Shown here: one piece after another, positions 53,645-62,759 of the stretch
Layout of the letters: each line of letters opens with the position of its first letter
Numbering within the stretch: the stretch's first letter is position 1
Assembly: GCF_900604515.1 (NCBI RefSeq)
Contig: NZ_UWOS01000001.1
Span: 186,001-250,000 of the forward strand
Length of the DNA: 64,000 nucleotides
Origin: Arcanobacterium ihumii
Lineage (GTDB): Bacteria > Actinomycetota > Actinomycetes > Actinomycetales > Actinomycetaceae
Direction: 5' to 3'
The notes under the pieces: generated by a model
What the model saw: the letters and a program-made list of their open reading frames with translations, nothing else
Told to the model about the DNA's origin: nothing
The model's database searches: none
Made by a program: the position numbers and the translations under genes

Positions 53645-54483
53645 GGATGTAATACCTCCAAAAATGTTCCATTGATTGCGCTGAAATACACAGCTTCGTC
53701 GGTGACTCCCTCACCAAGAGTATTAGGTTTTCCGGCTCCGTGATAGTCGCTAGCCCCAAAACGTGCTAGACCTAATCTTTTTGCTAGCTTCACAAGTGCC
53801 GGACGGGCGTCAACAGGATTATCTCGGTGGTCAATTTCAACTCCAAACAAGCCCGCCTGCGCAAATAATTCGATGGTCCGATCGCTTACAGTTTTTCCGC
53901 GCTTAACCGCTTTCGGGTGTGCAAGAATGGCCCGACCACCAGCATTATTAATCATCTCAATTGCTTCAGGTGTGCTCGGAGCGATCTGAGGAACATAATA
54001 TGGAGACGACGTGTGTAAAATTCGTTCAAATGCTTCGCTTCTATTCTCCACGACTCCCCTACCAACTAGCGCATCTGCGATATGTGGGCGGCCTACCGAC
54101 CGCGAATCTCCAGCTAGCTCTACAACGTCATTCCAGGTGACTGGGAAATCTTGTTCGAGTCGATCAACTATCTGCCTTGCTCGAATCTCCCTAGAATTAG
54201 CCATCTGTGCGATATGAGAACGTATTGCCTGATCTGCTGGGTCAAAAAGTATACCGAGCACGTGAATGTCTATACCGTCATAACGGGTTGTGCATTCCAT
54301 GCCTCGTACCAGCGACACCCCGGTGCATGACACTGCATTTGCTGCTTCTTCCCAGCCTGCAACGGTGTCATGATCAGAAATTCCCATCACGTCTAGGTGC
54401 GCTTCGGCAGCAGCACACATTAATTCCGTGGGTGTGCTGGTGCCATCCGAATAACTTGAGTGAGTATGCAAATCAATTCGCAT
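53641..54483 (-). CDS. PHP-domain phosphoesterase
   Basis: A 280-residue metal-dependent phosphoesterase of the YciV/RNase AM type, which acts on 3',5'-nucleoside bisphosphates and 5' ends of RNA in characterised members. Metal-binding motifs: RIDLHTHSSYSDGT (~2-15), GISDHDT (~34-40), GMECTT, RAILAHPKAVKRG and FGASDYHG near the end. All expected His/Asp residues are present. It is the first gene of a two-gene operon with marC. Confidence 0.9.
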   Translation of the reverse strand: MRIDLHTHSSYSDGTSTPTELMCAAAEAHLDVMGISDHDTVAGWEEAANAVSCTGVSLVRGMECTTRYDGIDIHVLGILFDPADQAIRSHIAQMANSREIRARQIVDRLEQDFPVTWNDVVELAGDSRSVGRPHIADALVGRGVVENRSEAFERILHTSSPYYVPQIAPSTPEAIEMINNAGGRAILAHPKAVKRGKTVSDRTIELFAQAGLFGVEIDHRDNPVDARPALVKLAKRLGLARFGASDYHGAGKPNTLGEGVTDEAVYFSAINGTFLEVLHP

Positions 54484-54642
54484 AAATCTAGCTTAACTTT
54501 CCGCATCGCTTTTTGAGAACAGCACCGGATATAAATCGTGCACGAATCAATCGTTGAGCATTCCTGGCTTGGCTCTCCTATACATTTTCACCCGTTGGGA
54601 ACAAGTGTGCATTCTCCCTTGGTTCGGTGGAATAATAGAATC

Positions 54643-56190
54643 ATGATGAGCGAAAACGTGAACGAAAACCAAGAATTAAACAAAGAACTCGAAGCGCGTG
54701 CACACAATCGCACTCAACGTCCGAACGGCAGTGCGTTTCGCACCTTCATTGGTGAAGATTGGGGACCACGTCCACAGGGACCACAGCGTCTTGAAGTCGC
54801 AGATTTCACCCCCGCACGTCGCGCCGCACTTGGTCGAATGTTCCCTGGTGAACGACTCGTTTTCCCTGCTGGCGATCTTAAAGTCCGTTCAAATGACACC
54901 GACTACCGCTTCCGTGCACACTCGGCTTTCGCCCACCTCACAGGACTTGGTGGTGAAGATGAGCCAGGCGCCGTCTTAGTCCTCAACCCAATCGACGATC
55001 CTTCGGATCTTTCCCATGACGCCGAAAGTGCCACACACGAAGCAACGCTTTATTTTCATCCGCGTGCCTCACGTTCATCCGAAGAGTTTTATGCAGATTC
55101 ACGCCACGGAGAATTCTGGGTTGGTGCACGTCTCTCCGCGGAGGAAATGAATACCCTTACCGGAATTAACGTCAAGCACAGCGACTCACTTCGTGATGAC
55201 CTAGCAAAGGACCTTGGAAGCGTTCAGATTCGCGTGATCCCTCAGGCAGATGCTGCTATCGAAGAGCTGGTGAAAGAACTACGCCAGCAAAACGGAATTA
55301 CCGAAAATGCGCTCCACGCCGATTTTGCCCTTGCAGAAGCAGCCTCTGAGCTTCGCCTTATTAAGGATGAGTGGGAAGTAAGGGAGATGAAAAAGGCAGT
55401 AGAGGTCACCGCACAAGGCTTTACCGAGATCCTCAAGAATCTCCCTCGTGCCATTGGTCATTGGCGTGGTGAACGCGTAGTCGAAGGCGCATTTGGTGCT
55501 AAGGCGCGCGAAGAAGGAAACGGTCTTGGATACGACACCATTGCGGCATCGGGAAACCATGCCAACACCCTGCACTGGATCGCAAATGACGGTCCTGTAA
55601 ACGACGGTGATTTAATTTTGGTTGACGCCGGTGCCGAAGTCGATTCTCTTTACACCGCTGATATCACCCGAACGCTTCCTGTGAACGGCAAGTTCACTGA
55701 TGCTCAACGTGAAGTTTACGAAGCTGTGCTTGAGGCCTGCGAATATGCACTTGAAACGGCTTCAAAGCCAGGCGTCCGCTTCCGCGATGTACACTTTGCG
55801 GCAATGGAAGTGATCGCTAAACATCTTGAAAACTGGGGAATGCTTCCAGTAAGTGCAGAAGAATCTCTAACTACTGATGGCCAATACCATCGCCGCTGGA
55901 TGCCACACGGTACATCGCATCATCTTGGACTTGATGTTCATGACTGTGCACAGGCAAAGCGCGAGCTCTATCAAGATGCCGTACTTGAACCTGGAATGGT
56001 TTTCACCATTGAGCCCGGCCTCTATTTCCGATCCGATGATCTCAAGGTACCGAAGCGCTTCCGTGGAATCGGTGTGCGCATTGAAGACGATGTAGTGGTC
56101 ACAAAAGACGGCGCGGTGCGTATTTCTGAAAATATTCCGCGTACAGTTGCCGGTGTAGAAAAATGGATTGCTGAAGCTCAACAAAGCTAA
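54643..56190 (+). CDS. Xaa-Pro aminopeptidase (aminopeptidase P)
   Basis: A 515-residue M24 metallopeptidase that removes N-terminal residues preceding proline. An N-terminal AMP_N domain (~45-185; LGRMFPGERLVFPAGDL, DYRFRAHSAFAHLTGL) precedes the pita-bread catalytic domain. Metal ligands: DAGAEVDSLYTADITR (two Asp), HHLGLDVHD (His), FTIEPGLYF (Glu) and GVRIEDDVVV (Glu). I chose ATG 54643; an upstream ATG (54538) would add an unlikely extension. It is cytoplasmic. Confidence 0.92.
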   Translation: MMSENVNENQELNKELEARAHNRTQRPNGSAFRTFIGEDWGPRPQGPQRLEVADFTPARRAALGRMFPGERLVFPAGDLKVRSNDTDYRFRAHSAFAHLTGLGGEDEPGAVLVLNPIDDPSDLSHDAESATHEATLYFHPRASRSSEEFYADSRHGEFWVGARLSAEEMNTLTGINVKHSDSLRDDLAKDLGSVQIRVIPQADAAIEELVKELRQQNGITENALHADFALAEAASELRLIKDEWEVREMKKAVEVTAQGFTEILKNLPRAIGHWRGERVVEGAFGAKAREEGNGLGYDTIAASGNHANTLHWIANDGPVNDGDLILVDAGAEVDSLYTADITRTLPVNGKFTDAQREVYEAVLEACEYALETASKPGVRFRDVHFAAMEVIAKHLENWGMLPVSAEESLTTDGQYHRRWMPHGTSHHLGLDVHDCAQAKRELYQDAVLEPGMVFTIEPGLYFRSDDLKVPKRFRGIGVRIEDDVVVTKDGAVRISENIPRTVAGVEKWIAEAQQS

Positions 56191-56284
56191 ACATCCCTCG
56201 TCCCCTGAAACCGTACAACGAAGGAATTTCGACTGCTTATAAGCACAAGAAACTAACTCACTATCAACCACATGGAGGTGAACC

Positions 56285-57706
56285 ATGAGCAAAAACGCTA
56301 CGAACTCTCGAATTTTCGTAGGAAGGCTCGCCGGCACTGACGTTTTCGATCCCATCGGTGATCGCGTCGGAAAAGTAAAAGATGTGGTTGTGGTTTTTCG
56401 ATTAAAACACGAACCACTCGCTGTAGGACTCGTGGTAGAAGTTGCGGCTAAGCGTCGAGTTTTCGTTCCACTAACTCGCGTTACTGCGATCGAAAACGGC
56501 CAGGTTATCACCACTGGTTTAGTAAATATTCGTCGGTTCTCTCAGCGTCCGGTAGAGACAATGGTGGTAGGCGAAATTCTTGATCGTGAAGTTGTTTTCA
56601 AAGACGGTTCCGGAATTGCCGTAGTCGAAGACGTAGCTATGGAGATGACGCGCTCACGCGAATGGCGGCTCACCCAGCTTTACGTTCGCATGAAGCGCGG
56701 TTCCAAGGACGCAGGAAATACCTTGATTGTTCCGATCAACGAAGTCACTGGGTTGGCTTCAAAGATTGCCAATCAAGCAGCTAACGCGCTTATTGCTCAG
56801 CTGGATGATCTCAAAGCTCCTGATGTTGCGGATGTTCTTCGCGAGTTACCAAACGACCGCGTGCTGGCGGTTGCCAATCAGCTTGCCGATGATCGCCTCG
56901 CGGACGTGCTCGAAGAATTGGGTGATGAAGACCGCGTAGTTATTATGTCTGGTCTAGACGTTGAGCGTGCCGCGGATGTCCTCGAAGTCATGCAACCTGA
57001 CGACGCCGCCGACTTGGTAGCCGATCTACCTACTATCCAAGCGGAAATGCTCTTGAGTCGGATGGAACCGGACGAGGCAGAAGACGTTCGACGTCTCATG
57101 TCCTATGGCGAACGCACCGCTGGTGGTTTGATGACGACTGAGCCGATTGTTTTGCCACCCGACGCTACCGTTGCAACGGCGCTCGCACACGCTCGTCGGG
57201 CTGATATCCCGCCTGCACTGGCAACAATGGTCTTTGTGTGCCGTCCTCCGCTTGAAACCCCAACCGGTCGATTTATCGGCGTAGTCCATCTTCAACGAGC
57301 TCTACGCGAGCCTCCATCCACGATGATCGGAAGTATCGTTGATAACGACGTCGAACCCCTCGATCCAACGGATGGAATCGGTACCGTTACGCGTCTGCTC
57401 GCAACATACAACTTGACCGCAATTCCGGTTCTCGACGAAGGGCAACTTATTGGTGCGGTTTCCGTCGACGACGTTCTCGATCACCTTTTGCCTGAGCACT
57501 GGCGTGAATACGACGAAGCTCTGCTCGATCAAACCGTTAACGAAAACTATGATTCAGACACCGAAGAGCTCGAAGAACGTGCTGCTGAAGCAGAAAGCCG
57601 TGGAGCCGACACTCCTCGCGATTCGGAATTTATTTCTCGCGCAGTCGGTTCTGATTTCATCGAGTCAGAAGAAGACGCTACTGAAAATGATGGAAAGGTG
57701 GGATGA
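56285..57706 (+). CDS. PRC-barrel / MgtE-N / CBS domain protein
   Basis: A 473-residue soluble protein. Residues 1-150 form two PRC-barrel-like parts (DPIGDRVGKVKDVVVVF); ~160-280 is an MgtE intracellular N domain (LRELPNDRVLAVANQL, VLEVMQPDDAADLVADLP, LLSRMEPDEAEDVRRLM); ~290-410 are paired CBS domains (TAGGLMTTEPIVLPPDATV, YNLTAIPVLDEGQLIGAVSVDDVLDHLLP). The C-terminus is acidic. It lacks the MgtE channel, so it is probably a Mg2+-sensing or regulatory protein. SD GGAGGTGAACC. It overlaps the DUF1003 gene by 4 bases, a pair conserved in actinobacteria along with mrp. Confidence 0.9.
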   Translation: MSKNATNSRIFVGRLAGTDVFDPIGDRVGKVKDVVVVFRLKHEPLAVGLVVEVAAKRRVFVPLTRVTAIENGQVITTGLVNIRRFSQRPVETMVVGEILDREVVFKDGSGIAVVEDVAMEMTRSREWRLTQLYVRMKRGSKDAGNTLIVPINEVTGLASKIANQAANALIAQLDDLKAPDVADVLRELPNDRVLAVANQLADDRLADVLEELGDEDRVVIMSGLDVERAADVLEVMQPDDAADLVADLPTIQAEMLLSRMEPDEAEDVRRLMSYGERTAGGLMTTEPIVLPPDATVATALAHARRADIPPALATMVFVCRPPLETPTGRFIGVVHLQRALREPPSTMIGSIVDNDVEPLDPTDGIGTVTRLLATYNLTAIPVLDEGQLIGAVSVDDVLDHLLPEHWREYDEALLDQTVNENYDSDTEELEERAAEAESRGADTPRDSEFISRAVGSDFIESEEDATENDGKVG

Positions 57707-58269
57707 GCATGCCAAACAGCTTTGATCAGCCGCTCGACAAGAGCGCACGTCGCATCAAGCGATCACGATGGGACAGCGAAGCCACCGGCGTTATTTCAGA
57801 GAGAATTGCCCGTTTTACAGGAACCCCAAAGTTTCTGATCTACCTTTCTATCTTCGTCGTTGCATGGATTGGTTGGAATACCTTCGCTCCGAAATCCTTG
57901 CAATTTGATTCGGCAGAAATTGGATTCACCGCATTGACCCTGATGCTATCTTTGCAGGCATCGTATTCCGCTCCGCTCATCTTGTTGGCACAGAATCGCC
58001 AAGATGATCGTGACCGCGTAACTGCCCAGCGAGATCGGCAAGTTGCAGCTCAGAACCTAGCCGATACCGAGTATTTAACTCGGGAAATCGCATCGTTGCG
58101 TCTTGCTCTAGGTGAAGTCGCCACACGTGACTTTATTCGCTCCGAGCTTCGTGATGCACTTGAAGACCGTGAAATAATGGAAATTGATACTCGAATCGCT
58201 GAGCGAGATGCTCGTATTGCAGAGCTTGAATCTCGAATCGAAAAACTTGAAAATCTAGAAGATAAGTAA
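57703..58269 (+). CDS. DUF1003 membrane protein
   Basis: A 188-residue protein with two membrane helices (~45-63 LIYLSIFVVAWIGWNTF and ~75-97 LTLMLSLQASYSAPLILLA) with DUF1003 signature NRQDDRDRVTAQRD following. The C-terminal ~75 residues are a coiled coil (MEIDTRIAERDARIAELESRIEKL). Function unknown. It is paired with the MgtE-N/CBS gene through an overlapping start (GGATGA). A second ATG two codons in is possible. Confidence 0.88.
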   Translation: MSMPNSFDQPLDKSARRIKRSRWDSEATGVISERIARFTGTPKFLIYLSIFVVAWIGWNTFAPKSLQFDSAEIGFTALTLMLSLQASYSAPLILLAQNRQDDRDRVTAQRDRQVAAQNLADTEYLTREIASLRLALGEVATRDFIRSELRDALEDREIMEIDTRIAERDARIAELESRIEKLENLEDK

Positions 58270-58309
58270 TCATAGACATCAACGTTTGATGTGATGCTTA
58301 CTTATGCCA

Positions 58310-58345
58310 GTGGGGAGGGAACCGCATTCGCGGTTTCCTCCCCAC
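58310..58345. terminator. Bidirectional terminator
   Basis: A 16-bp stem with one G-T pair (58310-58325 with 58330-58345) and a 4-nt loop, between the converging DUF1003 and PTS genes. Confidence 0.8.
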
Positions 58346-58411
58346 ATTTAGTTTCGGCGTATTGACGCGAAACTTAAAAGATGCGCCGTCGCAGGCTGGG
58401 TGAGCAACCTG

Positions 58412-58891
58412 CTAGGCAAGTTTGAACGTACAAACGGTATCTTGCGATTGCACAGTTCTAGCTTTTACCTGCACATCTTTAGTCTGCCCACGTTTAGTTA
58501 GCACTACCGGAGTAATCATGTTGTATCCCGCCGCTTTTACGGTTGCGATATCAACTTTAACAATGGGATCGCCAACGTTAACGGTTTGACCAGATTCGGC
58601 AAGAATCGTAAAACCCTCGCCTTTGAGCTCTACGGTTTCTAGACCAACATGAACAAGAACTTCAACGCCATCGCTGGATCGCATTGCAAATGCATGTCCA
58701 GTTTTGAAGACTTTTACCAATTCGCCAGAGATAGGTGCACAGACCACAAGTTCCGATAATTCCTCTGGTTGAACTGCGCATCCCTCCCCTAGCATCTTTT
58801 GGGAAAAGACCGGATCTGGAACTTCTGAAACATCAACAACACTTCCTGCAAATGGTGCGTAAAGTTCAAGCTTTTTGGTCAAACCAAACAT
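58412..58891 (-). CDS. PTS glucose-type EIIA component
   Basis: A 159-residue EIIA-Glc-type phosphocarrier. H66 (KTGHAFAM) and H81 (VLVHVGLETVELKGEGF) are spaced like H75 and H90 of E. coli EIIA-Glc; H81 is the phosphorylated residue. It takes phosphate from HPr and passes it to the EIIB domain of the adjacent transporter. It starts at the transporter stop with a one-base overlap. It is the last gene of the licT-EIICB-EIIA operon. Confidence 0.94.
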   Translation of the reverse strand: MFGLTKKLELYAPFAGSVVDVSEVPDPVFSQKMLGEGCAVQPEELSELVVCAPISGELVKVFKTGHAFAMRSSDGVEVLVHVGLETVELKGEGFTILAESGQTVNVGDPIVKVDIATVKAAGYNMITPVVLTKRGQTKDVQVKARTVQSQDTVCTFKLA

Positions 58892-60486
58892 TAGAGTTCC
58901 TGTTCTCCTTGTAGATTTACTTTTTGTCCTTCGAGCTGGTGGGCAACTTCGTCATAAACGAACTGAACCTGCGGTCCGATTACAACTTGTACAGATTTCT
59001 GTGATGGACGAATTACTCCAGCCACACCGGCAGCCTTGATCTCCTTTTCTTTGACCAAAAGACCGTCTTTAACTGATACACGCAAACGAGTTGCACAGTA
59101 GTCAACAAGGTCGATGTTGTCACGCCCTCCAAGTCCAAGGATTACTTGAGACGCGACGGCACTGTAGCTATGGTCTCCTTCGAGCGTTGCATCAGCATCG
59201 GAATCATCTCCGCGACCAGGAGTCTTCAAATTGAACTTCCCAATCATGAAGTAGAAAATTCCTAGATACAGGAAGAAGTATACTACCCCCATAACAAGGA
59301 GCATCCACCACTTGTTAGCCAGTGGGTTTTGCGCCGAGAGGAACATATCTACAAAGCCCGCGGAGAAGCCGAAACCAGCAGTCCAATGGAAGAATGCGAC
59401 TACTGCCAAGGAAATTCCAGTGAGAACTGCGTGAACAACATAGAGAATAGGAGCTACAAACAAGAAGGAGAATTCGAGTGGTTCGGTAACTCCTGTAAAG
59501 AATGCTGCCAAAGCACCAGCAAGCATTAGCGATCCAACAACCTTGCGCTTCGACTTATCGGCACGGAGGTAGATTGCCAAGGCTGCACCGGGCAAACCAA
59601 ACATCATTACTGGGAAGAAGCCAGCTTGGTAACGCCCGATTTCGCCGACGACGGTACAGGTACCGTTAGCCCACACACCCACACCTGGGCAGGTAGCTGC
59701 ATCAGTAGCTGCAGCTGCCGCCTCAATGGTCTTGCCACCACCAAGGAAGTTACCAATATCGTTAATTCCAACAACGTCAAACCAGAAGATCGAGTTTAGC
59801 GCATGGTGTAGACCAGTTGGGATGAGAAGTCGGTTTACAAGACCATAAATCCCAGCGCCAAGTGCACCAAGCCCCTGAATTGATTGGCCGAATTCGAAAA
59901 GAACATTATAAACGAATGGCCAAACAAAGTAGAGGATTCCAGCCAAAATAATGGAGAACGCCGTCGTCATAATTGGAACCAGGCGGCGTCCAGCGAAGAA
60001 GGCAAGGAAGTCCGGAAGCTTCGTTTGGTGGAAACGATTATACGTCCACGCAGCTAAGATGCCCACCAAAATGCCGATTAGTACGTTCTTATCGTTGATA
60101 GCATTCCATCCCTGGGATGCCCAATCAAGCGCCGCGTCACCTTTAAGAGCTTTATAGTCCTTAATGCCTTTATACGAGGCTACTGCTTCTGGGCTTATCA
60201 ATACCTTAATAGTTGCATATCCCAAGAAACCAGATAGTGCGGCCGCACCGTTCTTGTCGCGAGCGAGCCCAAAAGCTAATGCTACAGCAAAGATCCACCC
60301 TAAGTTATCAAGTACCGCAGCACCTGATTTAATGAAAATGTAGGCAACAGCGCTGTTTGCACCCCAGCCTTCTGGATCAATCCAATAACCAATACCCATG
60401 AGGATTGCTGCCACCGGCATAACGGCAACAGCACCCATGATAGCGCGCCCGAATCTCTGTAGAGATCCTACGATTGCGTCTTTCAT
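58891..60486 (-). CDS. PTS EIICB transporter, GlcNAc/glucose type
   Basis: A 531-residue sugar permease. The EIIC domain (~1-420, about ten helices) has RFGRAIMGAVAVMPVAAILMGIG, NRLLIPTGLHHALNSIFWF and GFFPVMMFGLPGAALAIYLRA, which looks closer to N-acetylglucosamine than to glucose permeases. The EIIB domain follows a short acidic linker; C464 in VDYCATRLRV is the phosphorylated Cys. Substrate specificity is inferred. The start overlaps the stop of the antiterminator gene (ATG in a 4-base overlap), and a RAT hairpin controls the operon. Confidence 0.88.
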   Translation of the reverse strand: MKDAIVGSLQRFGRAIMGAVAVMPVAAILMGIGYWIDPEGWGANSAVAYIFIKSGAAVLDNLGWIFAVALAFGLARDKNGAAALSGFLGYATIKVLISPEAVASYKGIKDYKALKGDAALDWASQGWNAINDKNVLIGILVGILAAWTYNRFHQTKLPDFLAFFAGRRLVPIMTTAFSIILAGILYFVWPFVYNVLFEFGQSIQGLGALGAGIYGLVNRLLIPTGLHHALNSIFWFDVVGINDIGNFLGGGKTIEAAAAATDAATCPGVGVWANGTCTVVGEIGRYQAGFFPVMMFGLPGAALAIYLRADKSKRKVVGSLMLAGALAAFFTGVTEPLEFSFLFVAPILYVVHAVLTGISLAVVAFFHWTAGFGFSAGFVDMFLSAQNPLANKWWMLLVMGVVYFFLYLGIFYFMIGKFNLKTPGRGDDSDADATLEGDHSYSAVASQVILGLGGRDNIDLVDYCATRLRVSVKDGLLVKEKEIKAAGVAGVIRPSQKSVQVVIGPQVQFVYDEVAHQLEGQKVNLQGEQEL

Positions 60487-61343
60487 TGACGTTCCTTTCG
60501 ATCAGAAAAGTTTGAGACGCCGTTACTTTGCCGCCAACCGTGAAATATCACTGCTAGAAACGCAACCTCGCCTAGGGCGAGGGAAGGGACGTCGTCAGCA
60601 TCTAATAGCCGAGCAACAACTCGCTGCGCAACGTCGAATTCCAAGGGCAGGTCTCTTGATATTGCACGTAGAGCATCGTTTTTCCGGAACATTCCGCTTT
60701 CGATTCGCCGCATCGTTGCGAGAATTTGAGTGCTTACGTCGTTATCAAGATTGTCACGATTGACGCCTAGAGCGTGGCCGGCGTCGTGAATTATTGATGC
60801 AAGCCTATTCGCCTTTTCCAACGGTTGTTTGACCGTTACACCTGTTCTAGCGGCATTGAGATGAAGGGCAATAAATGCGGCTTCATCGTCAGGAAACTTG
60901 ATGTCAGCATGCGAGTTAATGAAGGTGAGCACGGCTTCTGCAGCAGCAAATTCCTCGGGGAATACCGCTCTGATCTCGTTAATCAAGTTATTCCGAATGA
61001 TCTGACCGGCTTGCAAACGTTGCATTGCAAAGATGAGGTGATCCGATAGCAGCAGGTAAACAGAGGGATGAAGTTCTCCTAAGATATCTGCTGCAAGATC
61101 TACCCCACCGGAGATTGCTTCCAACGTTTGACTGGATAAGCTTTCGGCTTGATTGAGGAACTGGATGCGTTCCGCACTGACCTCCACATAGTGGCGATGG
61201 GCTTCACCTTTTTCAATGAGATCGCCAGAACGACGACCAAAACCAATGCCTCGTCCCACGATGATGTGTTCGGAGTCATTGCTACGAACGAGTACAGCGT
61301 TATTGTTAAATACTCGAACTATGCGATGGTCTTGGTCATCCAC
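60483..61343 (-). CDS. BglG/LicT-family transcription antiterminator
   Basis: A 286-residue RNA-binding regulator. The N-terminal CAT domain (~1-58) reads RVFNNNAVLVRSNDSEHIIVGRGIGFG, the RNA-binding signature. PRD1 (~65-170) has HPSVYLLLSDHLIFAMQRL and FINSHADIKFPDDEAAFIALHL, and PRD2 (~175-280) ends ALGEVAFLAVIFHGW. PTS-dependent phosphorylation of PRD His residues is expected to switch it. The start is a GTG at 61343 after GAGGAG. It probably binds the RAT at 61395-61422 in its own leader, coupling operon expression to sugar supply. Confidence 0.92.
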   Translation of the reverse strand: MDDQDHRIVRVFNNNAVLVRSNDSEHIIVGRGIGFGRRSGDLIEKGEAHRHYVEVSAERIQFLNQAESLSSQTLEAISGGVDLAADILGELHPSVYLLLSDHLIFAMQRLQAGQIIRNNLINEIRAVFPEEFAAAEAVLTFINSHADIKFPDDEAAFIALHLNAARTGVTVKQPLEKANRLASIIHDAGHALGVNRDNLDNDVSTQILATMRRIESGMFRKNDALRAISRDLPLEFDVAQRVVARLLDADDVPSLALGEVAFLAVIFHGWRQSNGVSNFSDRKERQ

Positions 61344-61394
61344 GGAGAGCTCCTCATTGAGCGGGCACGAAAGGAAGGCCTTACATGCCCTTCC

Positions 61395-61422
61395 GGTAAT
61401 GCCTGCATCATCAGTAACACCC
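61395..61422 (-). promoter_or_regulatory. RAT (ribonucleic antiterminator) target
   Basis: On the minus strand GGGTGTTACTG...GCAGGCATTACC closely follows the LicT/BglG RAT pattern (GGATTGTTACTG...GCAGGCAAAACC). It overlaps sequence that could form GGGCATG / CGTGCCC downstream, although that hairpin lacks a T-run. It lies 50 bases before the antiterminator gene. Confidence 0.75.
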
Positions 61423-61443
61423 GACGGGGTAAAGTCGAAATTT

Positions 61444-61472
61444 ATCTTATGCCGTCGGTACTACAAACGCAA
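61444..61472 (-). promoter_or_regulatory. Promoter of the PTS operon
   Basis: -35 TTGCGT (61472-61467) and -10 TAAGAT (61449-61444) with a 17-nt spacer, just upstream of the RAT. Confidence 0.55.
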
Positions 61473-61533
61473 CCATTCTCACGCGTTCGATTTTGAAATA
61501 TTCTTTCATGATCGTCACCGTTAAGATGGAAGT

Positions 61534-62661
61534 ATGACATTACCAAGCGTAGAAATTATTAATGAAGAGCTGGCAAAGGTTATTGACCCCGAAATCCGCC
61601 GTCCTATCACGGAGTTAGGGATGGTTCGATCGGTTGAGGTACATGACACCGGCAAAGTTACAATAAGCATCGATCTGACGACGGCGGGTTGCCCGTTGCG
61701 CGATACCATCACCGAAGATGTTAAGAAGGTTGTTAACGAGATTAACGGCGTTATGGGGGTTAACGTGGTCATGGGCGTCATGGACGACGACCAAAAGGCA
61801 AAGCTACGCGAAACCCTTCGCGGTGGCGAGCCTGAACGAGTCATTCCTTTTGCACAGCCAGGAAACCTAACCCGCGTCTATGCGATTTCCTCCGGTAAGG
61901 GCGGTGTAGGAAAATCCTCTATGACCGTTAACCTCGCTACCTCGATGGCAGCAGCCGGTCTCAAGGTCGGAATCGTCGATGCTGATATCTATGGATTCTC
62001 CATTCCACAAATGATGGGTATCACAACCCCTCCACAGGTGATCGACAAGATGATCATTCCACCCGTTTCCCACGGTGTTAAGGTCATTTCAATTGGCATG
62101 TTCCTCCAAGACAACTCACCTGTTGTATGGCGTGGTCCAATGCTTCACCGTGCGCTTGAGCAGTTTTTTGGAGATGTTTTCTGGGGTGATCTTGATGCAC
62201 TCTTGATTGATCTTCCACCGGGAACCGGTGACATCGCAATCTCGGTTGCACAGTTGATCCCTGGTGCAGAAATCGTAGTTATCACTACACCGCAAGCTGC
62301 CGCGGCTGAAGTTGCAGAGCGTGCCGGTGTAATGGCAAGTCAGACGGAACAGCGCGTCATCGGCGTCATCGAAAACATGTCCTACCTAGCCATGCCAGAT
62401 GGAAGCCGGATGGAGATTTTCGGTGCAGGTGGTGGCAAAGCTGTTGCCCAGCAACTTACCGATGTTCTTGGATACGAGGTTCCAGTTATTGCTACAGTTC
62501 CTCTTGAGCAACCACTTCGCGAAGGTGGCGACGCCGGTGTTCCACTAGCAATCCAAGAAGGCGAATCAACCGCACAGATTGCGATCCGTCAGGCTGCCGA
62601 GTCGCTGGCTAAGCGATCACGTGGACTTTCTGGACGCTCCCTTGGAGTTTCCCCCGCCTAA
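61534..62661 (+). CDS. mrp: Mrp/ApbC-type iron-sulfur carrier ATPase
   Basis: A 375-residue ParA/MinD-like ATPase with an N-terminal MIP18 (DUF59) domain (~1-90; VIDPEIRRPITELGMVRSV, LTTAGCPLRD). The deviant Walker A is SSGKGGVGKSSM (~115), followed by GIVDADIYGFSIPQMMG and DALLIDLPPGTGDIAIS. It assembles or carries Fe-S clusters. The C-terminal CxxC seen in many homologues is replaced (ENMSYLAMPDGSRMEIFG), as I recall for actinobacterial members. It is close to the MgtE-N/DUF1003 pair and an O-methyltransferase, a grouping found in mycobacteria too. Confidence 0.93.
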   Translation: MTLPSVEIINEELAKVIDPEIRRPITELGMVRSVEVHDTGKVTISIDLTTAGCPLRDTITEDVKKVVNEINGVMGVNVVMGVMDDDQKAKLRETLRGGEPERVIPFAQPGNLTRVYAISSGKGGVGKSSMTVNLATSMAAAGLKVGIVDADIYGFSIPQMMGITTPPQVIDKMIIPPVSHGVKVISIGMFLQDNSPVVWRGPMLHRALEQFFGDVFWGDLDALLIDLPPGTGDIAISVAQLIPGAEIVVITTPQAAAAEVAERAGVMASQTEQRVIGVIENMSYLAMPDGSRMEIFGAGGGKAVAQQLTDVLGYEVPVIATVPLEQPLREGGDAGVPLAIQEGESTAQIAIRQAAESLAKRSRGLSGRSLGVSPA

Positions 62662-62759
62662 CCAAGGAAACGGTAATATTAGTTTTAGCTGTAAGATTTC
62701 ACGAACTACAGCTTCTTAGCGCACTCAGCGATTGATAGCACTTTTGGAGAAATCAAAAT

